Below the pieces are notes generated by a model, which had not been told where the DNA came from, searched no databases, and saw only the letters and a list, made by a program, of their open reading frames with translations. From Steromphala cineraria (Eukaryota; Mollusca; Gastropoda; Trochida; Trochidae), in contig OU744720.1 in NCBI GenBank assembly GCA_916613615.1, forward strand, positions 69,580,471 to 69,644,470: 64,000 bases of DNA, written 5' to 3'. Positions within the stretch are counted from its first letter, which is position 1, and every line of letters starts with the position of its first letter. The translations under genes were made by a program, and so were the position numbers. Shown here in pieces: positions 57,001 to 64,000 of the stretch.

Positions 57001-58195
57001 TGATCCAAACGCTTTTGTAAACTTTAGGAATTAAAAATGCCTGAAAGAAATAAGCAACTTTTCGAAATTCATTCTGACAGCTTATTTTTAAAGTGAGTTA
57101 CGATATTTTCAAAATATTTATTCAAACAAAGAATTGCAATGGAGTAAGAGAGAATCTGCTAATGACATATGTATGAAAGAAACCGTTCTGAGAATGCTTT
57201 GGAGGCAAACAGATGCTGAAGTTTTGTAAACTTGATATATAAGTAACGTTTTCCAATTTAAAACTATTATGTTCAAAGAACGAATAGATGATAATGATAA
57301 CAACATACTAACACGTTGTTGCAAAATGGTCAGACAACATTCCTGGTGTAAGGTGTACAATAGTACCTTTCTCTCTGATCTGTCTACTCTCTTTTGGATG
57401 GCAACATCCACGTGTTTAATAACTGAAATATTGTTCAAAACACGTTAAACACCATTTCACTCACTCACTCTCTTTTTGTTTTGGTTGGGTCGACCAATTT
57501 GCCAGCAATAATGATATGCTGTATATCACTTTATTCATTAATTGTTAAACCCAAACGTTGTCAAAATATCAATAAACATTATCAAAAGCTCAAAGTGTTC
57601 TTGCTAAGCTGTAAACATGATCATATATCCAGTTCTAGAGCTTTCAAATTTTCGAATCCAAGTGCAAAAGGTTCTGATTGCTCATGATTTCTTCAAGGTC
57701 AAAATATACCCTTGCAAACGACTCATCAATAGTTTTTAGTGAACTATCCGGACCTCATTACTTCAATGTGGGAGTGTTCAATTTAGAGTTTACAAAAAAT
57801 TGTATTTCAAAGGAAACGAATTTTTTTTGCACATTGTTTTTAAAATTAAAAAGTTAATGAGATCTGGTAGAATTACTGATCTGGTAGTGAATGCTTTATG
57901 CCCAAATCAATGTTTGTTAAAACGAACTTCCACGACTAATTTGCAGTAGTTCAATTAGGATATGACAGACAGACTGACAGATTCTTTATTAGGCAAATTA
58001 GTCAAAACATACATTGATGAACCAACATACGTTCTCTGCATATCTGAATTTATTCTCATACCCATACCCATTTTTCGCCTGTGGCGTCATAGCACCATTC
58101 TTCGTGACGTCACTGTAGCCAACCGTGGCACGGAAAGAGGCCCTTTTCTTGGATATTTCTAAGATGGGAAAATGGAATAGAGTTGGTAATAAAGT
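54081..58195. other. Long AT-rich stretch, no gene seen
   Basis: Frames such as 57118-57438 (minus) and 57481-57687 (plus) have no family signature. The only repeat noticed is the (GTGA)n-type remnant at 57441-57473. Confidence 0.5.
57441..57473 (-). repeat. (GTGA)n-type remnant, minus strand
   Basis: On the minus strand: GAGTGAGTGAGTGAAATGGT then GTTTAACGTG. Same element end as the insertion at 50970-51005. Confidence 0.7.
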
Positions 58196-58313
58196 AATTA
58201 TTACCCTCGGAAGTGTGTAATATGACCTTTACGAAACTCGTGCAAATTTGTGTATAATACAAAATTCCCACTCGTTTCATAAAAGTCATATGACACACTT
58301 CCTCGGGTATTAA
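58196..58313. repeat. Foldback element with about 45-bp arms
   Basis: TAATTATTACCCTCGGAAGT (58196) pairs imperfectly with ACTTCCTCGGGTATTAAT (58298), and TATGACCTTTACGAAACTCG pairs with CTCGTTTCATAAAAGTCATA. The loop is about 26 nt. The overlapping minus frame at 58110-58298 is a by-product. Confidence 0.85.
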
Positions 58314-60214
58314 TCTCTATGTATATAATGCTAGTTAGTGATCAATATGCGAAAGAGACTAAGAAATGCTTGAATTCAACATGTAATTCAAATGACTTCA
58401 ATACAATGTGTCATTATCGTTATATTTCTATTGTCGATTATGCTATTTCATAAGTTCCGATTATCCCCCAACCAAATGATGCATCAATGTGACTATAAAG
58501 GGAGAAAACTGAATATTGACTTCTTTCAGCAGCCTGTTAAGTGTCTCCATCTTAAGCACGTGCAATTTTAGTACACCAATCCTTTGAACCACTACTTATA
58601 GAGACTGGTTTGAAAATGTCGTAAACCCTGGATTAATTTAGTAGGGAATTTTCCAGATTTTTTCTTCTATTCAAAATGTTTGAAAAAGGTACTTACAATT
58701 GTGATCTGTGGTCTTTATCTAGAAATTTAGTCAATCTGGCTGTGGTAATTGATTAGTCTGATACTCAAATACGGTTTATTAAATGACATTGATAAAAGGT
58801 TGCTGTCTCATCGGGCACGTTTTGGCAAAGTTACAATCTCAAATTACTGAAGGCTGCACTTCTGCAAATAAAAGTTTTGTTCCAATATCATTTTTGATGA
58901 TAACGATTTGAAAGATGGTCTCCTTCTGAGAAGTGCTCGTTTTCATCAGTCATTTTAGATTCAAGGACAATTATCAATAAATAGCAAAATATTTAAACGA
59001 TTGGCGTTTTTGGTACGGTATTAATCCGAACATTTAAAAGCCACAAGCACCTTTTCAGATTCAAATTGATTTCAATGTTTCTAATGTCACGGATCATTGA
59101 GGAATGTTAAATGTGTGTCATAACAGGTTAAGGAAACGCAGGTTAAATCACTCTATCGTCAAAGCATTATTTATTCTATTTTTAATACTTTCGAATAAAA
59201 AGATGTGTATGAATATTAAGTGATATGAGATACTGGCAAAACCATTAAAATGATAAAGATTTTTGATTGACACATTTCTTCCGAGTTTAGTACTCACGCC
59301 CTCAAAGTCTAGCATACCGAAAGCACTGGCCATACAAACAGTTTAGCAACTCGCGAAATGAGAACAACGAATGGCAAATTAACCTATTTTATTTTTAAAG
59401 GCTTTTTTTCCTAAACACGTCCGAAGATTGTTAAAATAAAATCATTGTATGTCAAATTAAACGAAAGAAACAAATTTAACAGCATACGGTTTTTGCACCG
59501 ATTCCAATTAAATTAGCATGAAGCAGCAAGCCTTGAATTGCTGGTCGTATTAGAATCCGTGTTGGTTTTTTGTTTAAGGCAAATGAATTTCAAGATGTTG
59601 AAATAACACTAGCAATAATTGGAGAAAAAAACACAAATAGTTAATACGCATTTGTTTGCAATTAGAAGTTCTTCTCATGATTACTTCATTGATGAATTAA
59701 CATTCCCGAATCAAGCTTTCAGTTGTTATTAATGATTTTCCCAAACTTTTGATTAATTGTAGTTTTTCGTGAAAAATAAAGTTTCTCAAAATATTATCGT
59801 TAAAGTCTATTCAAGGAGTCATATATACTCCTGAAAGAACATAGCTTATTAGAAGTGGTTGTAACAGAATATTTTGCATTTAAGTTAAACATAAACAGAA
59901 TATGGACATTACGTTATTACAATGTAAATAAAATGTTTTCTAACAAAGTGTGTACTTTTTTAGACATTAAATTATAAATGTATGAGGTCATAAAAACTGT
60001 AAAAAGGCCTTACTTCCTCATGTTTAATTGGGTGTGTCAAATTCAAAACGTTATTCAACATGAGACATAACATAACAATTTTTCATTTTAACCACTTGAT
60101 GATAAAATTGTCCTTATCGTTAATTGGGTCGCTTCTTTTGCGCTCGAAATTAGCAAGTAGCAAGTCCTGGTAAATTTTTGTCAGATACAGTAATAACAGT
60201 TTGTTTAAAATGCG
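58314..60214. other. Intergenic AT-rich DNA, no gene seen
   Basis: No recognisable frame or repeat border. Confidence 0.5.
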
Positions 60215-60578
60215 TTAAAGGGGCAGTAGCACGTTTTTTGATAATTTTATATTTTAAAAATTGCACTTATAATGGTAAGTAAATGCCTAATGTATTATAT
60301 TGACAGTGTCAACAATCACATTACACAAGCCAATCAACCATAATCAGAGGACAAAGTATGAGGATTTACATAAAATACATTGGCGGCCATTTTCGTGTGA
60401 ACACCTTTAATTCATTTTTGTAAGAAAAAGGAATCGCATGGCAGAACCTTACGTTATATATTTGAATTATTACTGCTCCATTTAGTTTAAATACATTGTC
60501 TTTCATTTGGAACCATTTACTTTCATTTTCCTGACATCACCTTATATTCCCCCTAAAAACGTGCTACTGCCCCTTTAA
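60215..60578 (+). mobile_element. TTAA-bounded MITE, copy 1
   Basis: Terminal inverted repeats TTAAAGGGGCAGTAGCACGT and ACGTGCTACTGCCCCTTTAA; 364 bp; non-coding. TTAA occupies both ends, which fits a piggyBac-like TTAA target duplication, although TTAA could equally be part of the terminal repeat. Confidence 0.88.
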
Positions 60579-61172
60579 AGAACATGTCTATGGGAGCATT
60601 TATTGCGATTACAAATATGATGTATGTCAATATCAGAAGACATGGACAGGGAAACAAGTTCAATTTCAAATCTGATCTTTAAAAACAGCTTCGTCATCAA
60701 TAAGAAAGGTTTTATAATTAATATTAAATAGGCATAGGGTCAAAATACAAATAGAGGTTTTGTCAAATATCACTGACATATGCACCTATTTAAGAAGATT
60801 TTCATGTGATCTTAAGAATCACAAAGATTAATCAATAACTATTAAGGAAATATCTATATTCAGTTTAGTGCTCTTATAATGGTCATGATGGTCATGTGAC
60901 CTAGTTTCAGCTTTTTGCAGTAATGACTAGATTCTTGTTAATTCGTATTTGGATATTAATGATAACTATTCAGCAAAATCATCAGTTGAAACGTTTTTGC
61001 TATTCTCTTTCCTTCATTTTGAATGTTGGAATACTGATAGAAGTTCCACAATTGCATGAAAGATATGCTGAATGTATTAACTTTGCTTCGTTCATATCAT
61101 TTCAGTTGCATCAATCACTGTCTCCATCTCTATATTCCATATCATCTGCTTCCTTCGCAGAATAACATGGCT
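60579..61172. other. Spacer between two MITE copies
   Basis: It carries an 80-codon plus frame (60923-61165) with no recognisable motif or signal. Nothing else seen. Confidence 0.5.
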
Positions 61173-61533
61173 TTAAAGGGGCAGTAGCACGTTTTTGGAT
61201 AATTTTATATTGTGAAATTTTCACTGATAATTGTAAGTTAATGCTAATTTTTTTATTTTGACAGTGTCAAAAATCCCATTACACAAGCCAGTCATCCATA
61301 GTCAGAGGACAAAGTATGTAGATTCACCTAAAATCCATTGGCGGCAATTTGTGTGAACACCTTTAATTCATTTTGTGTAAGAAAAAGGAATCGCATGGCT
61401 AAACTTTACGTTATTTATTTGAATCATTACTGCTCCATTTAGTTTAAATACTTTACCTTTTAATAAACCATTAATTTTGATTTTCCTGACATCACCTTAT
61501 ATTCCCCCTAAAAACGTGCTACTGCTCCTTTAA
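61173..61533 (+). mobile_element. TTAA-bounded MITE, copy 2
   Basis: Same orientation and length as the copy at 60215, with TTAAAGGGGCAGTAGCACGT at the left and ACGTGCTACTGCTCCTTTAA at the right. Outer flanks differ between the copies (GCG/AGAACA against GGCT/CGGATT), so these are independent insertions. Confidence 0.88.
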
Positions 61534-61853
61534 CGGATTCATTAACTTTTCCCTCGAAATTACTACAAATGCAAAGACATAAGATTAAACGATTATTAAT
61601 AAACATCAATAGTTGCCTCATTGACAATGTTTGCTGTACAACCAGTCACATCTGGTTCTCTACTTGGGGTTTACTTCTAACTAACTATGGGAAGCTTTAA
61701 GTTATATATTGTTATAATTATGTTGATCTGCAATTGTACTGACGTACATAATGACAATGAAAACGTTCTATTTGAGCAGAAAGAGTTGAATAAAAAAATG
61801 AAGAAATTTTAAAGTTGTATTTGCATTTACGAAGATGAAGAACAAGAACCGTA
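61534..61853. other. Short unassigned stretch
   Basis: No gene or repeat recognised. Confidence 0.5.
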
Positions 61854-61871
61854 TACGGGATAGCTCATGGG

Positions 61872-62379
61872 TACGGGATAGCTCAGTCGGCAAGAGCGCC
61901 GGTCTCACGTTGCTGAGGTCCGGGGTTCGAATCTATCCAGGACAAGGTGTAGAAACCTAGAGTTCATCTCTGTTGGAACTTTATATGTGTCACCTTGGAG
62001 CCTTAGTGTGTAGTGTAACAAAAAACTGCGCACTTAAAAGATCCCACGAATTCATGTCAGTGGCTGAATGGTGGACACATGAACATGTGCATACGCCGAG
62101 CTGTCGGTTATCAGCGTTCAGCAGTGTTGGACAAACTGCTGTGACTATGTGTCTCAGTATACCCAGCTGTGAATGGGTACCCTGTGAGGCATAGAATGGT
62201 CCCTAACCTGAGCGCCACATATGGATGCCGGTTGAATACTCACCAGGGAGTTGAATTGGAAAAAATGATCGAACTGTGAAAGATTGCCATTGACCAGGGG
62301 AAACAATGTAAGCGCCTTGAGCAACCACTAGTAGATGGATATGTGCGCTATACAAAAATATATATATATATATATATAT
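61872..62379 (+). mobile_element. tRNA-derived SINE with (TA)n tail
   Basis: The head has RNA polymerase III promoter boxes: A box TAGCTCAGTCGG (61879-61890) and B box GGTTCGAATCT (61924-61934). The tRNA-like head is followed by a roughly 400-bp tRNA-unrelated body with ACCCAGCTGTGAATGGGTAC and a 3' part AAGCGCCTTGAGCAAC...GTGCGCTATACAAA, ending in a (TA)n run. The body resembles domains seen in widely shared animal SINE superfamilies; the Meta-type domain is a possibility I cannot test. A partial second head (TACGGGATAGCTCA) lies just upstream at 61854-61867. The frame at 61973-62194 is an artefact of the body. Confidence 0.85.
61879..61934 (+). promoter_or_regulatory. Internal Pol III promoter (A and B boxes) of the SINE
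   Basis: The A box (61879-61890) and B box (61924-61934) are about 34 bp apart, as in tRNA genes. Both are close to consensus, so the head may still be transcribable by Pol III. Confidence 0.75.
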
Positions 62380-63328
62380 GACACTGAAATTTCTTTCTTG
62401 GATACTGTTGTGAAAATATCAAATGGACGCTTGGAAACGGACTTATATTATAAGCCAACGGATACTAAACAATACTTGGATTTTTCATCTTGTCATCCTT
62501 CACATACGAAGAGGAGTATCCCATACAACTTATCAAGACGTATTTGTATGATATGTTCAAATGAAGATACAAGAGATATCAGACTCAGGGAACTCAAAGT
62601 ATTACTACAGAGACGAGGATACCCACCCTCTCTTGTCGAGGATGGAATCAATAAATCTTTATCCATCGATAGAAGAGAACTCTTAAAAGTACGAAAGAAA
62701 GAAAAACATCAAAAGGTGGATATTGCTTCTGTCTCAACTCATAACCCCCTCAATCCAGATTTGTTCCAGAGTATAAAGCAAAATGTACCTATTCTAATGT
62801 GTGATGAAAAAATGTGCCGAATTGTTGATAATGTAAATTTTATCAAGAGTAAACACCAAAGTAAAAGTTTAAAACAATGTTTAACTAGAGCAAGATTTGA
62901 CATAAGCAGTTCACCAAAAGAATGTAGAGTTACTAAATGTAACAGAGGTAACTGTGGAACATGTCCATATATACTTGAGAATTCAAGTATAAAATTCATT
63001 AACAGAAGTGAGAGATTTTATGTGCGCTTTGATATTGACTGTGCCGCTAAATACACCATTTATGTTATTATATGCCAAGGATGTTGTGCTGAATATATAG
63101 GACAGACTGAGTGCCTGAGAGACAGGGTTCCGTGTTCATAAACAGCAAATAAAATGTCCTGAGACACGCTGTATACCACTGAGTGCTCACTTGGATACAT
63201 GTGCAAAAGACAAGGACATTAAATTCAAGATCTTTCCATTTTACAAAATGGACACAAATAATAGAATAATGCGACAGTTAAAAGAAGACCATTTCATTAA
63301 AATGTTAAAACCACAACTTAATGCTTAA
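62380..63328 (+). pseudogene. Penelope-like RT C-terminus plus GIY-YIG endonuclease, frameshifted
   Basis: Seen: DTEISFLDTVVKISNGRLET and DLYYKPTDTKQYLDFSSCHP (end of palm and thumb), RRICMICSNED, LLQRRGYPPSLVEDGINKS; then the linker TRARFDISSSPKECRVTKCN and the finger NRGNCGTCPY; then the GIY-YIG core TIYVIICQGCCAEYIGQT. The frame opening at 62335 begins with 15 codons of SINE tail and (TA)n, so its methionine is not the element start. A single-base insertion at about 63130 ends that frame at 63141; the rest of the nuclease (RVHKQQIK..., LKEDHFIKMLKPQLN) continues in the next register to 63328. The copy is therefore inactive. Confidence 0.9.
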
Positions 63329-63449
63329 TAGTAGCATCTTTTATTCTATCAAATTCTTATTGTGTCCATCTTACCGCTTGCCTGATTGTGACGTCATACC
63401 ATTGTTATGTCAAATTCATTGTGACATCACAACGTTATAACTGTATTTT

Positions 63450-63500
63450 GTCAGACTCCCTGATGATACCATTGAAACATGTTGTAGTTTTGATTGGCTT
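63450..63500 (+). ncRNA. Degenerate hammerhead-ribozyme-like motif
   Basis: CTGATGA (63460-63466), seven bases, then GAAAC (63474-63478), ATGTT and GTA (63484-63486): the order of conserved core boxes of a minimal hammerhead ribozyme, with a two-base-pair stem III closed by AC/GT. Stem II (TACCATT) pairs poorly and stem I hardly at all, so cleavage activity is doubtful. Hammerhead motifs are known in Penelope-like elements of animals, which is why the match is recorded. Confidence 0.35.
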
Positions 63501-64000
63501 CGTGTCATTTTTTTTTCTTTTCATTATGTAAAACTTTATACCAGTAAACTTTTCCAATTTTATCTATATATATATCTATATATATATTTCTCTCATCTGT
63601 CCCACACTGGTTCAGGTAATTTAATAACAACTCTACCTGTTTTAGTAAGCGCATTCAATTCATCAGAAAAGGATCGGGTACACGTTACTCAACTACGACA
63701 AAAAAATGTGCCCCTTAAACTTGAGTTGTTAGGTAAAACAGTTTGGACAGAAAATATTGACATAATGCCTAGTAATGATACTTTCTGTAAAGAGGCGTTA
63801 CCATTTAGATAAAGAAAATAGCGAATATGATTGTATGTGTAATTTATTCTCCTTACAGTGCACTTAGGATATTACAATGTCTCATCTATAAGTTATTTCA
63901 GCAATCCTGAAGACAAACCATAACCATTTCGAAAGATGACATTCTCAAGCGGGATAATTTCAGTATTACGAAATTGTTTTTCGAACTGTCAGTAGTTATA
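63501..64000. other. Unassigned end of window
   Basis: It holds interrupted TATATATC runs at 63564-63590. No gene recognised. Confidence 0.5.

Larger units (their letters stand above)
62380..63500 (+). mobile_element. 5'-truncated Penelope-like element with GIY-YIG endonuclease
   Basis: It starts abruptly after the SINE (TA)n tail with reverse-transcriptase C-terminal text and continues through the linker, a zinc-finger region and a GIY-YIG domain to a stop at 63328, followed by a 3' UTR that includes CTGATGA and GAAAC boxes (63460-63478). Penelope-like elements are the known class that joins a telomerase-like reverse transcriptase to a GIY-YIG endonuclease. Most of the reverse transcriptase, including the catalytic aspartates, is missing. 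The 3' border is uncertain and could extend to about 63545. Confidence 0.88.

Noticed and set aside
60923..61165. 80-codon plus-strand secreted or membrane peptide
   Set aside because: No clear signal sequence or family match; a chance frame between two MITEs.
61872..61945. tRNA gene
   Set aside because: A and B boxes are present, but the acceptor and anticodon arms are not convincingly formed and the sequence continues into a SINE body; called as SINE head.
61973..62194. 73-codon plus-strand gene
   Set aside because: Lies wholly inside the SINE body.

Overview
The window reads as AT-rich, gene-poor DNA from an animal nucleus. It carries a BEL/Pao LTR retrotransposon, two LINE-type non-LTR retrotransposons, a Penelope-like element with a GIY-YIG endonuclease, mariner-, hAT- and Mutator-like DNA-transposon remains, a tRNA-derived SINE and many foldback or MITE-like repeats. 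BEL/Pao and Penelope-like elements together, (GTGA)n-tailed insertions and repeats rich in GTCCGTCC and GGCATGG fit a marine invertebrate. I think a mollusc is most likely, but this is inference. I could not recognise one convincing host protein-coding gene, and there is no genuine tRNA or rRNA gene, CRISPR array or bacterial-type operon.

Layout. 1-5778: BEL/Pao element entered just inside its 5' end, with one uninterrupted 1748-codon gag-pol frame and a probable 3' LTR. 7.39-12.89 kb and 21.05-27.53 kb: two copies of a diverged segmental duplication in direct orientation, about 13.7-14.6 kb apart; the second copy alone carries a deleted mariner (21209-21774). 15.12-17.06 kb: 5'-truncated, frameshifted LINE on the minus strand. 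29.81-31.82 kb: a second 5'-truncated LINE on the minus strand, of L1/Tx1-like appearance, flanked by a 13-bp target duplication and itself split by a 284-bp Mutator-like MITE with a 9-bp target duplication. 33.1-38.6 kb: near-perfect hairpins, a cluster of TGACGTCA palindromes and a foldback repeat. 44-49 kb: MITE copies and a 1.2-kb element with 27-bp perfect inverted termini. 49.2-54.1 kb: an OTU/vertnin-like coding fragment and two 1.9-kb repeat copies separated by a hAT-type (DUF4371-like) transposase fragment. 58-61.5 kb: a foldback and two copies of a TTAA-bounded MITE. 61.87-63.55 kb: tRNA-derived SINE whose (TA)n tail runs directly into a 5'-truncated Penelope-like element with one frameshift in its endonuclease and a degenerate hammerhead-like motif downstream.

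How it fits together. Several events can be ordered from the sequence alone. The Mutator-like MITE hit a LINE that was already in place; the mariner arrived after the large duplication, or was lost cleanly from the other copy; and a 36-bp (GTGA)n insertion is present in one 1.9-kb repeat copy and absent from the other with an intact empty site. The window is best read as a record of nested transposition. No new multi-gene functional system is supported; the most notable items are the dated nested insertions, the uneven divergence across the large duplication, the perfect-arm hairpin at 33150-33246, and the SINE-to-Penelope junction that creates a chimeric reading frame.
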